Of a DNA stretch of 38,673 nucleotides, positions 13,218 to 21,219 are shown in pieces. The number at the start of each line of letters is the position of its first letter. Within the stretch, counting starts at the first letter, position 1. Location: the IMG/VR virus record IMGVR_UViG_3300030419_000400, positions 1-38,673 of that record, one strand, 5' to 3'. The DNA comes from a virus. The notes beneath the pieces are model-generated. The model did not search any database, had not been told where the DNA came from, and saw only the letters and a program-made list of their open reading frames with translations. A program made the translations under genes and the position numbers.

Positions 13218-14165
13218 ATGGCACAACCAACTAATTTGTACGACACATACGATACAACTGGTATTAGAGAAGATTTAGTTAATGTTATTTATAATGTTAG
13301 TCCTGAAGATACTCCAATACTAAGTGCGATCCCACGTGCTGTTGCAAAATCAACTAAGCATGAATGGCAACTAGATGCACTTGCTACACCTGCAACTAAC
13401 GCAGTTATTGAAGGTGACGAAGCAACTGTAGATGCTATGACTGCAACAACAAGAGCTTTCAACTACTGTCAAATTTCTGACAAAGTGATCGCTGTTTCTG
13501 GTACTCAATCAGCTGTAGACGCTGCTGGTAGAGCTGATGAGATGGCTTATCAAATTGCTAAGAAGTCTAAAGAGTTGAAAAAAGATATGGAATTCGATCT
13601 AATCGAACCCAATGTACAAGTCGCTGGTTCAGCAACTGCCGCTAGAGAGTTAGGATCTATTCCTACTTGGATTAAAACTAACGGTGATGCAGGAACAAGT
13701 GGTTCTCTTTCTACTGGATCTGGTACTGACCTACCTGGTTCTGGTACAGACAGAGATTTAACTGAAGCAATTCTAAAAACAGTTATTAAAGAAGTTTATA
13801 CATCAGGTGGAGACATGGATATGTTAGTATGTCCGCCATCAGTTAAACAAGTAATATCTGGTTTTAATGCTAATACAACTCGTTTTGGTCCAGCTGGAGA
13901 TAAAACAGAGTATGCAGCTATTGACGTTTATAGCTCAGACTTTGGTGATCTTAAGATTGTACCAAATAGAGTAATGGCTACTACTGACGCTAAAGATGTA
14001 TTTATCATTCAGCGTGATATGTTAGCTACTGCTTACCTAAGAGATTTCATGGTTCAAGATTTATCAAAAACTGGTGACTCTGACAAGAAACAACTTTTAG
14101 TTGAGTACACATTGGAAGTTCGAAATGAAGCCGCACACGGTATCATTTTAGATATTAACCAATAA
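13218..14165 (+). CDS. Major capsid protein (DUF5309/SU10-like)
   Basis: 315 aa. The start NLYDTYDTTGIREDLVNVIYNVSPEDTPILSAIPRA is the hallmark of the DUF5309 family (major head protein of phage SU10 and relatives), with an HK97-type fold. Position after the scaffold agrees. GAGGGCC precedes the start by about 6 nt. A strong hairpin follows the stop, as often seen after highly expressed capsid genes. The best single marker in the window for virion type. Confidence 0.92.
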   Translation: MAQPTNLYDTYDTTGIREDLVNVIYNVSPEDTPILSAIPRAVAKSTKHEWQLDALATPATNAVIEGDEATVDAMTATTRAFNYCQISDKVIAVSGTQSAVDAAGRADEMAYQIAKKSKELKKDMEFDLIEPNVQVAGSATAARELGSIPTWIKTNGDAGTSGSLSTGSGTDLPGSGTDRDLTEAILKTVIKEVYTSGGDMDMLVCPPSVKQVISGFNANTTRFGPAGDKTEYAAIDVYSSDFGDLKIVPNRVMATTDAKDVFIIQRDMLATAYLRDFMVQDLSKTGDSDKKQLLVEYTLEVRNEAAHGIILDINQ

Positions 14166-14174
14166 TCATAATTA

Positions 14175-14198
14175 GTGGGGGAGTTTCGGCTCCCCTAC
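14175..14198 (+). terminator. Hairpin after the capsid gene
   Basis: GTGGGGGAG (14175-14183) pairs with CTCCCCTAC (14190-14198), 9 bp with one G-T pair and loop TTTCGG. Only three T follow, so it is likely a partial terminator or a 3' stabiliser for the capsid message rather than a full stop. Confidence 0.65.
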
Positions 14199-14215
14199 TT
14201 TAGAATCATTCTAAA
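14199..14215. repeat. Palindrome TTTAGAAT-C-ATTCTAAA
   Basis: Perfect 8-bp inverted repeat with a single central base, just before the SD of the next gene. The same core, TTAGAAT-N-ATTCTAA, recurs at 34037-34051 ahead of another gene. Protein-binding site or small hairpin; undecided. Confidence 0.5.
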
Positions 14216-14226
14216 AAGGAAAACAA

Positions 14227-14514
14227 ATGAATAAAGCTCCAACAACATTTAGACCATCCACTACACAGACTGTAGCTGTAGGTGCAACCTCTGCTGCGTC
14301 AAGTGCATTTGGTTCGGAAACTAGAGAAATAAGAATTGTAACAACTGTTGATGCATATGTTGAATTTGCTAGTAGCCCAACTGCTACATCTTCTTCATTA
14401 TTGATACCTGCATTTACTGTAGAATATTTTAGGGTAGCACCTTCTAGTAAAGTTGCTATGCTAAGAGTAGGTTCTACTACTGGTACATCAAGAGTAACTG
14501 AACTTACACAATAA
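14227..14514 (+). CDS. Putative minor head/decoration protein
   Basis: 95 aa, Thr/Ser/Ala-rich and strand-rich (QTVAVGATSAASSAFGSETREIRIVTTVDAYVEF, VEYFRVAPSSKVAMLRVGS), consistent with a small beta-sandwich. Its place directly after the capsid gene suggests a capsid-bound protein. No sequence family is firmly recognised. The stop overlaps the next start by one base (TAATG). Confidence 0.6.
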   Translation: MNKAPTTFRPSTTQTVAVGATSAASSAFGSETREIRIVTTVDAYVEFASSPTATSSSLLIPAFTVEYFRVAPSSKVAMLRVGSTTGTSRVTELTQ

Positions 14515-14696
14515 TGAGACCACTCTTTTTTTCAATACGAAGTCAGGATCGCTATCGTAACAGAAGGACAGATGTACCTAATGATGCGATATTGTTAGAA
14601 GATCTAACTTATCTATTAAAAGAAGATGGCGATAATATTATATTAGAACAAGGAGTCGGTGTCTCTTATGAAACTGATACTCCTATTGCAAACTAG
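14514..14696 (+). CDS. Hypothetical 60-aa protein
   Basis: 60 aa. The central stretch DLTYLLKEDGDNIILEQG resembles a short strand-turn-strand repeat (L-x-E-D-G-D-x-I-I-L-E) found in several small phage structural proteins. Coupled at both ends by one-base overlaps (TAATG before, TAGTG after). Function unknown. Confidence 0.65.
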   Translation: MRPLFFSIRSQDRYRNRRTDVPNDAILLEDLTYLLKEDGDNIILEQGVGVSYETDTPIAN

Positions 14697-14839
14697 TGGC
14701 AAAGAAGTGGAAGTCCTATAACGAACATGAAGCAATATATCATGGTACTTCGATAGGTCGTAATCCAAAAACTAGTTCAATGAATAAAAGTCAAAAGAGA
14801 GATTTTAAAAAATATCGTGGTCAAGGCAAACGCAGATGA
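14696..14839 (+). CDS. Small basic protein (GTG start)
   Basis: 47 aa starting at GTG in TAGTG, overlapping the previous stop. Very basic: KKWKSYNEHEAIYHGTSIGRNP and KRDFKKYRGQGKRR. No ATG is available upstream and the frame is open and coupled at both ends, supporting the GTG start. Probably nucleic-acid or head associated; not recognised. Confidence 0.6.
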   Translation: MAKKWKSYNEHEAIYHGTSIGRNPKTSSMNKSQKRDFKKYRGQGKRR

Positions 14840-14973
14840 CCACAGTTAAGAGCTTTGAAGAACTTTGTAAGATTTTAAAAGAAAGAGAAAAGAGTTCTGA
14901 ACAACTTAAACAAAATAAAGAACAAAACAAACAAAGAAAGAAACAATTAAATAAGAGGATAAAACATGGCTGA
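14836..14973 (+). CDS. Small charged coiled-coil peptide
   Basis: 45 aa, overlapping the previous gene (ATGA) and the next gene by 8 nt. Almost wholly Lys/Glu/Gln helix (EELCKILKEREKSSEQLKQN, QRKKQLNKRIK). No known family; plausible as an assembly cofactor, or mainly as a coupling frame. Confidence 0.5.
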   Translation: MTTVKSFEELCKILKEREKSSEQLKQNKEQNKQRKKQLNKRIKHG

Positions 14974-15799
14974 CAGTAAGATTAGTGATTTGACAGCATT
15001 GACAACAACAGCATCAGGTGATTCGTTACCTATTGTAGATGCAGATGCAAGTGCTACAAAAAAAATCACAGTAGAAAATATATTTAAAGGAATACCTGTA
15101 AGTATAGGTGTCAATGTAGCTACACCACTTGCTAAGTTGCACGTAGTTAGAGATGCGGTAAGTCACTCAACTAATAGTTCACTAGCACCAATACGAACCG
15201 AAGATGATACTAGACCAGGTATTTTTATTACAGGCAATGCAGATAATATAGGTATTATACAATTTGGTGATCACGAATCTGTTAACGCAGGTGAAATTTA
15301 TTATGCTCATAGTGATAACAAATTTAGTTTTAGATGTGCAGGAACTGTACAAGCAACTTTAGCTGATGGTGTATTAGCACCAGAAACAGATTCAGATGTA
15401 GACTTAGGTACTTCCTCTTTGTACTTTAAGGATGCATACATAGATTCTATTACTACAACTGGTGCAGTAAATGGTTCACTTAAAAGATGGACAGCTAAGA
15501 CTACAACTTATACAGCAGTAGCTGGAGATAGAATACTAGCTGATACATCTGGTGGTGCTTGGACATTAACACTTCCTGCTTCACCTGCAGTTGGAGATGA
15601 AATACATATCCTCGATTCAACAGCATCATTTGATAATAACAACTTAACAGTTGCAAGAAACAGTTTAAAAATACAAGGCGGTACTGCAGACCTTACATTA
15701 AGTACAGAAAGTACAGGTATTGGTCTTGTATATATGAGTTCAACTTATGGATGGAGAGTTTTAGTAGACGCATACGATGTAGATATAACGGAGTTATAA
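14966..15799 (+). CDS. Tail-fibre-like structural protein
   Basis: 277 aa. The start MADSKISDLTALTTTASGDSLPIVD is typical of phage fibre and spike N-termini. A beta-rich middle contains DSDVDLGTSSLYFKDAYIDSITTTG, a repeat seen also in the large S74 fibre of this phage (ADGQALGSTSAEWSDLYLADG). The last 100 residues (LPASPAVGDEIHILDSTASFDNNNLTVARN) look like a beta-helix or sandwich cap. Likely a virion appendage protein. Confidence 0.65.
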   Translation: MADSKISDLTALTTTASGDSLPIVDADASATKKITVENIFKGIPVSIGVNVATPLAKLHVVRDAVSHSTNSSLAPIRTEDDTRPGIFITGNADNIGIIQFGDHESVNAGEIYYAHSDNKFSFRCAGTVQATLADGVLAPETDSDVDLGTSSLYFKDAYIDSITTTGAVNGSLKRWTAKTTTYTAVAGDRILADTSGGAWTLTLPASPAVGDEIHILDSTASFDNNNLTVARNSLKIQGGTADLTLSTESTGIGLVYMSSTYGWRVLVDAYDVDITEL

Positions 15800-15800
15800 T

Positions 15801-16118
15801 ATGGAGGACATATATAATTCCAATCAACCTATACATATTGATAGAGGTACAAGAAAACTTGTTGTAAGAAGTCGTCAAGATACTACTCCTATCTTAGAAG
15901 ATAACAAAATCCTTCGTAATCATATGCCTGAAGCACAAAGAGGAGATCTGCAAAGAATAGCTCAGATACCTATTATTGCTTTAAAGGTTAAGACTAAGGA
16001 AAGATTTGGTCACTCAAACTTTTACAAACTTAATAATGAAGAACAAACAAACATTATTAAAGAGATGGTAAATAGTAATGAGTATATGTTTTTTAGAACA
16101 GGAGATAAGAAATTATAA
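15801..16118 (+). CDS. Hypothetical virion-module protein
   Basis: 105 aa. The C-terminal half (RGDLQRIAQIPIIALKVKTKERFGHSNFYKLNNEEQTNIIKEMVNSNEYMFFRTGDKKL) looks like a compact alpha/beta domain with a conserved-looking FRT end. Similar small proteins occur between capsid and adaptor genes in marine podoviruses. One-base overlap with the next gene. Confidence 0.6.
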   Translation: MEDIYNSNQPIHIDRGTRKLVVRSRQDTTPILEDNKILRNHMPEAQRGDLQRIAQIPIIALKVKTKERFGHSNFYKLNNEEQTNIIKEMVNSNEYMFFRTGDKKL

Positions 16119-16762
16119 TGGCATTAGATACATACGCAAATTTAAAAACAGCTATAGCAAACTTCTTAGCAAGGGATGATCTTACTTCTGAAATAGATGA
16201 CTTTATAGATTTAACAGAAGCAGACTTTAATCGTAGATTAAGAGTAAGACAAATGGAAACTATTGATAGTTCATTTACTGTTGATAGTGCAACTGAATCA
16301 TTACCAACTGGATTCTTAGCAGCTCGTTCTTTTGTAATTACAAGTACAACTGTTGCTAAACCATTACAGTTAGTAAGCCCATTTCAATTAGCTGATATGG
16401 ATGAGACTCAAAGTGGTACTCCAAGAACATATACTATTCAAGGTTCTGTATTTAGATTTCAACCAGAACCAGATTCATCTTATACAGCTAGACTAGTTTA
16501 TTATAAAGCATTCGATGCTTTAAGTGGTAGTACAACTACTAACCATATTATTACTAATCATCCTGATGTTTATTTATATGGTGCATTATATTTTGCATCT
16601 ACATTTATTAGAGGAATGGATCCACAAACAGTAACACAATTTAAAGCTCAGTATGAAGCTGCTCTTAAACAAGTAGAAGCTGCTGATCAAATTGATAAGT
16701 ACAATGGCCCGCCATTAATACAAAGATCAGGTATTAATATTAACAATTACGATAACGTATAA
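16118..16762 (+). CDS. Phage adaptor (head-tail connector) protein
   Basis: 214 aa. The start MALDTYANLKTAIANFLARDDLTSEIDDFIDLTEADFNRRLRVRQME is the signature of the phage adaptor family (P22 gp4-like connectors that dock on the portal). The rest alternates strands and a C-terminal helix (FKAQYEAALKQVEAADQ). It overlaps the downstream tail gene by one base. Position and motif agree well. Confidence 0.8.
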   Translation: MALDTYANLKTAIANFLARDDLTSEIDDFIDLTEADFNRRLRVRQMETIDSSFTVDSATESLPTGFLAARSFVITSTTVAKPLQLVSPFQLADMDETQSGTPRTYTIQGSVFRFQPEPDSSYTARLVYYKAFDALSGSTTTNHIITNHPDVYLYGALYFASTFIRGMDPQTVTQFKAQYEAALKQVEAADQIDKYNGPPLIQRSGININNYDNV

Positions 16763-18228
16763 TGCAAGTACCTTTCGCAGAATGGCTACCAGACCTACCA
16801 GATCATGTTAATCCAGGTGCAACACAAGCTAAGAATGTGTTCCCTGCTGTTAATAGTTATAGACCATGGAAATCTATATCAACTGTAACAACTGCATTAA
16901 CTGCACGTTGCCAAGGAGCTAAGTCTTTTAAATCTGATAGTGGTGTAGTTACTACATTTGCTGGTGATGCAACAAAGCTATATAGACTTATATCCAACAC
17001 ATGGACAGATGAAAGTGGTGGCACAACATTTACTACTGGTTCAGAAGATTATTGGGATTTTATAAGATTTGGTGAAACAGTAATTGCATTTAATGGAGTT
17101 GATGCTCCTCAAGCTTGGACATTAGATTCATCTTCTGACTTCGCTGCATTAAGTGGATCACCTCCAACATTTAGACACGCAGCTGTTATTAATAACTTTG
17201 TAGTTACTGGTGATCAGGCTACAGCTGGAAACAAAGTACAGTGGTCTGCAGTCAATGATGCAACTGGATGGACAGCAGGTACTAGTCAATCTGATTCAGA
17301 AACACTTCCTGAAGGTGGATTGATTACAGGAATTACTGGTGGACAATACGGATTAGTATTTCAAGAAGATCGTATTACTAGAATGGATTACAGAGGTGGT
17401 AATGTTATATTCTCATTTAGAGTTATAGAAGAAAGGCGTGGAGCTATTCAAGGTAAAACAGTAATACAAGTAGGTAACTTAGTTTACTTCTTATCTGAAG
17501 ATGGATTCTATGTAACAGATGGCAATGGTTCTAAACCTATTGGTAATGGTAAAGTAGATAGATTCTTTTGGGGTGATCTTAAAACTGCTAATAGAGAAAG
17601 AGTTCGTGCATCACATGATCATAAGAATAAATTAATTATGTGGTCTTATCCTTCTGCTACTGGCACTAATGCAGGTACACAAAATGATAAGATTATTATT
17701 TATAACTATGTAAGTGATCGTTGGTCATTAGTTGTAGTAGACCATGAATTATTAGTTGGTCATTTATCTGATGGCTATACACTAGAAGAATTAGATGATT
17801 ATCCTAGTTCAGGTACTGATGATTTAGATGCAATTGTACCATCGCTTGATAGTACACTCTTTATGGGTGGACTTAAAACATTTGGTGGATTTCATACAGA
17901 TCATAAGTTTGGAACATTTAGTGGTAATACTTTAGCAGCAACAATAGGAACTGGTGAGACTGAAGTTGCTCCTAATAAAAGATCTTTAATAACTGGAGTA
18001 CGACCAATTGTTGATACTTCAGCAGCTACTGGTACTGTAAGTTATAGAAATAGAGTAGCTGATTCACAGACAACAACAAGTGCTGCATCAATGCATGGAG
18101 ATACAGGAGTTATCCCTATTCATAGATCAGCAAGATATTTTAAATTTAATTTAACTATTCCTGCATCAACATCATGGAATGATGCACAAGGTATAGATGT
18201 AGAAGCAATACAAGAAGGATATAGATAA
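16762..18228 (+). CDS. Tail tube/nozzle protein
   Basis: 488 aa. Begins MQVPFAEWLPDLPDHVNPGATQAKNVFPAVNSYRPWKS, a common start of phage tail proteins that complete the channel below the adaptor. Repeated strand blocks (DYWDFIRFGETVIAFNG, GQYGLVFQEDRITRMDY, GNLVYFLSEDGFYVTDGNG) suggest a beta-propeller like the nozzle of short-tailed phages such as P22 gp10. Function is inferred from position and fold pattern. Confidence 0.7.
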   Translation: MQVPFAEWLPDLPDHVNPGATQAKNVFPAVNSYRPWKSISTVTTALTARCQGAKSFKSDSGVVTTFAGDATKLYRLISNTWTDESGGTTFTTGSEDYWDFIRFGETVIAFNGVDAPQAWTLDSSSDFAALSGSPPTFRHAAVINNFVVTGDQATAGNKVQWSAVNDATGWTAGTSQSDSETLPEGGLITGITGGQYGLVFQEDRITRMDYRGGNVIFSFRVIEERRGAIQGKTVIQVGNLVYFLSEDGFYVTDGNGSKPIGNGKVDRFFWGDLKTANRERVRASHDHKNKLIMWSYPSATGTNAGTQNDKIIIYNYVSDRWSLVVVDHELLVGHLSDGYTLEELDDYPSSGTDDLDAIVPSLDSTLFMGGLKTFGGFHTDHKFGTFSGNTLAATIGTGETEVAPNKRSLITGVRPIVDTSAATGTVSYRNRVADSQTTTSAASMHGDTGVIPIHRSARYFKFNLTIPASTSWNDAQGIDVEAIQEGYR

Positions 18229-19091
18229 TGTCAACATTTGATGAATTAGTAGCACGATATAGAGGAATGAGTTATGGTAGGTTAAGTGGAAATAACCCAT
18301 CAGCTGTTCGTTCACTATTAGAAGAATTTAACGATAGAACATATGCACAAGTGCTAGATCCATCACAAGTAACATATCTAGGAGATATACCTCAGAACCA
18401 ATGGTTCTATGATGACCGAGGTCATTTACAATTTGGAATGCCTGGTGAATCAGTACAAGGTGGTTTAATTGGTGATGGAACTACAGGTTCAAGTGGATGG
18501 CCTACTTATGATCCTTATACAGATTATGGAGAGCCAGGTTATGCTGGTATTATTCCAGGAGAAGATGGAACAGGAACAGGATTAATTGGTCAAAGACAAG
18601 AGCAACGTGGTGGTGGTAGAGATAGAGATGTAAATCCAACTGCCTATCATTTCCCTAATGTTGGTTTATTAGGAATGATGGAAGGACCACAAGGTATTAA
18701 ATTTGGATGGAATAAACAAAAACAAACATATACACCAACCGCTTTTGTAAACCAACCAGAAGATGTAACATCATGGAATGTTAAAGAATCTACAATGACA
18801 ATGGATCAAGATGGAAATGTAAGTTTTGGAACTGACCCTTATGGTATAGGAGATTTTAAATCTAGTGATGAGAGTTTAGGGTTAGGAGATCATCCAGGTA
18901 AAGAAGGTACTAGTACTAGTGATAATGGTGATGAAGCAGAAGGACAGCCAGTAGGGAATCCTATGGGCAGTCAAACTGGTGGAAATCAAAATGGTAGCGG
19001 AGGCAACTTTGGCGGAGATACAGGAGTTGGACAAGATGCAGGTACTATGGGAGGTACAGGTGGTAGACGAGGTGGAGCTGGTTTATTCTAA
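18228..19091 (+). CDS. Gly-rich virion-module protein
   Basis: 287 aa. The N-terminal 70 residues look folded (FDELVARYRGMSYGRLSGNNPSAVRSLLEEFNDRTYAQVL). The rest is rich in Gly, Asp, Thr and Gln, ending in a nearly pure Gly/Asn/Thr/Asp tail. Disordered Gly-rich tails fit linker or tail-tip proteins. Not recognised. One-base overlaps on both sides. Confidence 0.6.
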   Translation: MSTFDELVARYRGMSYGRLSGNNPSAVRSLLEEFNDRTYAQVLDPSQVTYLGDIPQNQWFYDDRGHLQFGMPGESVQGGLIGDGTTGSSGWPTYDPYTDYGEPGYAGIIPGEDGTGTGLIGQRQEQRGGGRDRDVNPTAYHFPNVGLLGMMEGPQGIKFGWNKQKQTYTPTAFVNQPEDVTSWNVKESTMTMDQDGNVSFGTDPYGIGDFKSSDESLGLGDHPGKEGTSTSDNGDEAEGQPVGNPMGSQTGGNQNGSGGNFGGDTGVGQDAGTMGGTGGRRGGAGLF

Positions 19092-19234
19092 TGGCTAGTA
19101 AACAAGACTTAGATTATGTTTATGAATATTTAGAAACACCTGACTTTCAAAAGGTTGTAGAAGATATTGTAAACCAATTAGTAAACTTTCATAATACAGA
19201 GAACGAGGAGATTGTAGCATGGTTTCTGAATTAA
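19091..19234 (+). CDS. Small acidic helical protein
   Basis: 47 aa: KQDLDYVYEYLETPDFQKVVEDIVNQLVNFHNTENEEIVAWFLN, helical and acidic. Starts on the last base of the previous stop (TAATG) and overlaps the Cys-rich gene by 16 nt. Not recognised, but open and coupled, so very likely translated. Confidence 0.6.
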   Translation: MASKQDLDYVYEYLETPDFQKVVEDIVNQLVNFHNTENEEIVAWFLN

Positions 19235-19380
19235 ATTGTAGAAATTGTGAACACAGTTGCCATTGTGGTAATAGTGGTCAATGTCCTATTGAAGATTGTG
19301 ATTGTATTAACTGCGAACATAATGCACTAGACGATTTTTGGAAAAATACAAAAGAAGATGGCACACACATACAAAAATAG
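19219..19380 (+). CDS. Cysteine-rich small protein
   Basis: 53 aa with eight cysteines at 7, 10, 14, 16, 22, 27, 29 and 32 plus His 12, 15 and 34: CxxC, CxC, CxC and CxxC spacings. This suits one or two zinc sites. Small Cys-rich proteins embedded in the tail module are seen in marine phages; I cannot assign a role. It overlaps the previous gene by 16 nt and the next by 23 nt. Confidence 0.6.
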   Translation: MVSELNCRNCEHSCHCGNSGQCPIEDCDCINCEHNALDDFWKNTKEDGTHIQK

Positions 19381-19684
19381 TAAAGTAGATTTAACATCAA
19401 CTAGTGATACTGTTTTATATACAGTACCTGCAGCTACAGTAAGTATTGTAAAATCTATATTAGTATCAAATGATGATGCAAGTAATGCTTGTGAGATAAC
19501 AGTTACTTTACTGAATACAAGTGATACAGTATTTAGTTTATTCAAGCAAAAAGATATAAGTGCTAAAACAACTACAGAATTATTGAGTAATCCATTAGTA
19601 ATGAACACAGACGAAGAACTAAAAGTACAAGCAGAAAATGCTAATGATCTTCATGTTGTAGTTAGTTACTTAGAAATTACATGA
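19358..19684 (+). CDS. Putative minor structural beta protein
   Basis: 108 aa, beta-sandwich-like: YKNSKVDLTSTSDTVLYTVPAATVSIVKSILVSNDDASNACEITVTLLN, ending in DLHVVVSYLEIT. The opening (SKVDLTSTSDTVLYTVP) is a recognisable pattern of small virion proteins in marine phages. It overlaps the next gene by 4 nt (ATGA). Probably a capsid or tail accessory protein. Confidence 0.65.
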   Translation: MAHTYKNSKVDLTSTSDTVLYTVPAATVSIVKSILVSNDDASNACEITVTLLNTSDTVFSLFKQKDISAKTTTELLSNPLVMNTDEELKVQAENANDLHVVVSYLEIT

Positions 19685-20106
19685 CGGTACCAGTATTTAT
19701 ACCTAAAGAAAATATTCAACAAGTCTTTCCAATGGTTAAAGATTCCATTGATAAAGCACTTAAGTATTCAGGAAATCATTTTATTGTAGATGATATACTG
19801 AACTCTTTAGTTGCAGGAGATATGCAACTATGGGTTTTGTGGAATGAAAACAAGAAACAAAACTTTCAAGGATGTGGTGTTACAAAGATTCTTAAACGAA
19901 CTAATACCAAAATCCTGAATATATTTATTGTAACAGGGCGTAATCGTAAACAATGGCAAGATCAAATATCTGTCCTTGAAGATTATGCTAAGAAACAAGG
20001 ATGTACTCATATAGAAACTTATGCTCGACCTGGATGGTCTCGCATACTTAAAAACAAACAATATAAGATAACGCATTATATATTAGAAAAGAAATTGGAG
20101 GAATAA
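19681..20106 (+). CDS. GNAT-fold-like phage protein
   Basis: 141 aa. The order of strands and helices (LWVLWNENKKQNFQGCGVTKILKR, ILNIFIVTGRNRKQWQDQISVLEDYAKKQGCTHIETYARPGWSRILKNKQY) matches the acetyltransferase fold: substrate strand, then the long helix and ARPGWSRIL near the end. The usual acetyl-CoA loop (Q/RxxGxG/A) is replaced by GRNRKQW, so activity is uncertain. Such genes occur within tail modules of many podoviruses. Confidence 0.65.
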   Translation: MTVPVFIPKENIQQVFPMVKDSIDKALKYSGNHFIVDDILNSLVAGDMQLWVLWNENKKQNFQGCGVTKILKRTNTKILNIFIVTGRNRKQWQDQISVLEDYAKKQGCTHIETYARPGWSRILKNKQYKITHYILEKKLEE

Positions 20107-20109
20107 CAT

Positions 20110-21210
20110 ATGTCATCTGGAGGCGGAACAACTCAAACATCAGGTGAAGTAAACCCTTGGGAACCAGCAGTACCATACTTAACAGATATTCTGCAACAAG
20201 CAGAAAATATCTATCAGAGTGATGTAGGTACACAATATTTCCCTGGTTCTACTGTCGTACCTTTTACACCACAAACACAACAAGCATTAGATTTAGCAGA
20301 ATTACAATCATTTGATCTAATGGGGCCATCAAGTATTTATGGCACTGCTGCTGATACAATGACAGGAGCAGCTACTGGAGCTATGGGTACTGCTTATGGT
20401 GGACCTAGTTTAGGATTAGGTATTGGATCTGCTTATATGGGTAGAGGTGCTACAGGTTTAGGATCTGCATATGATCAATTAACTCCAGGACAAGATTATT
20501 TAAGTGATATTAGAAATACTATTAGCCAAGATGTAATGGGTAATATTGCTACACAATTTGGTGGCATGGGAAGAACAGGAACTAGTCCAATGGCACAACA
20601 AGCTGCTACTAGAGGATTTACTCAAGCTTATGCTCCTATAGCACAAAGTGCTGCAGAAGCAGAAAGAGCTAGACAATTACAAGCTGGAGAAAGAGCATTA
20701 GGTAGACAATTCCAAGCAGGTCAAGCTGACATTGCTAGAGAACAAGAAGCATTAGCAGATCAACAAAGAAGATTATATGGTGCATCTCAAGCTGATATAG
20801 CAAGAGCGCAACAAGCAGGAGAAGCTGGATTAACTAGAAGATTAACAGGAGCTGCTGCATTACCAGGAATGCAACAAGTTATGGATCAAAGAACTGCTGC
20901 TGGTATGCAACAACTTGCTGATGTTGGTGGAGCTTATGAAGGTCTAGCTGGTAGAAATCTACAAGAACAAATAGATAGATATAATTTCTCACAACAAAGT
21001 CCTTATCAAAGATTAGCTGCTTATTCACAAATAGTTAATCCACTTGCTGGTATGGGTTATGCAGGTACTCAATATCAACCAGCTGCTAGTCCAATGATGT
21101 CTGGCTTAACTGGAGCTATGTTAGGTGGAGCAGCATTCCCTGCTGCTGCAGGAGCTACCCCATGGGGAGCTATGATAGGTGCTGGACTTGGTTTAACAGG
21201 ATTATTATAG
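20110..21210 (+). CDS. Virion protein, probable ejection/internal protein
   Basis: 366 aa. The N-terminus SSGGGTTQTSGEVNPWEPAVPYLTDILQQAENIY is a recurrent phage virion start. The middle is Ala/Gln/Arg-rich helix (QSAAEAERARQLQAGERALGRQFQAGQADIAREQEALADQQRR), and the C-terminus is Gly/Ala-rich with a hydrophobic segment (MSGLTGAMLGGAAFPAAAGATPWGAMIGAGLGLTGLL). That tail could insert into membrane. It sits first of three large genes that look like ejection proteins. Confidence 0.65.
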   Translation: MSSGGGTTQTSGEVNPWEPAVPYLTDILQQAENIYQSDVGTQYFPGSTVVPFTPQTQQALDLAELQSFDLMGPSSIYGTAADTMTGAATGAMGTAYGGPSLGLGIGSAYMGRGATGLGSAYDQLTPGQDYLSDIRNTISQDVMGNIATQFGGMGRTGTSPMAQQAATRGFTQAYAPIAQSAAEAERARQLQAGERALGRQFQAGQADIAREQEALADQQRRLYGASQADIARAQQAGEAGLTRRLTGAAALPGMQQVMDQRTAAGMQQLADVGGAYEGLAGRNLQEQIDRYNFSQQSPYQRLAAYSQIVNPLAGMGYAGTQYQPAASPMMSGLTGAMLGGAAFPAAAGATPWGAMIGAGLGLTGLL

Positions 21211-21219
21211 GAGATATAT

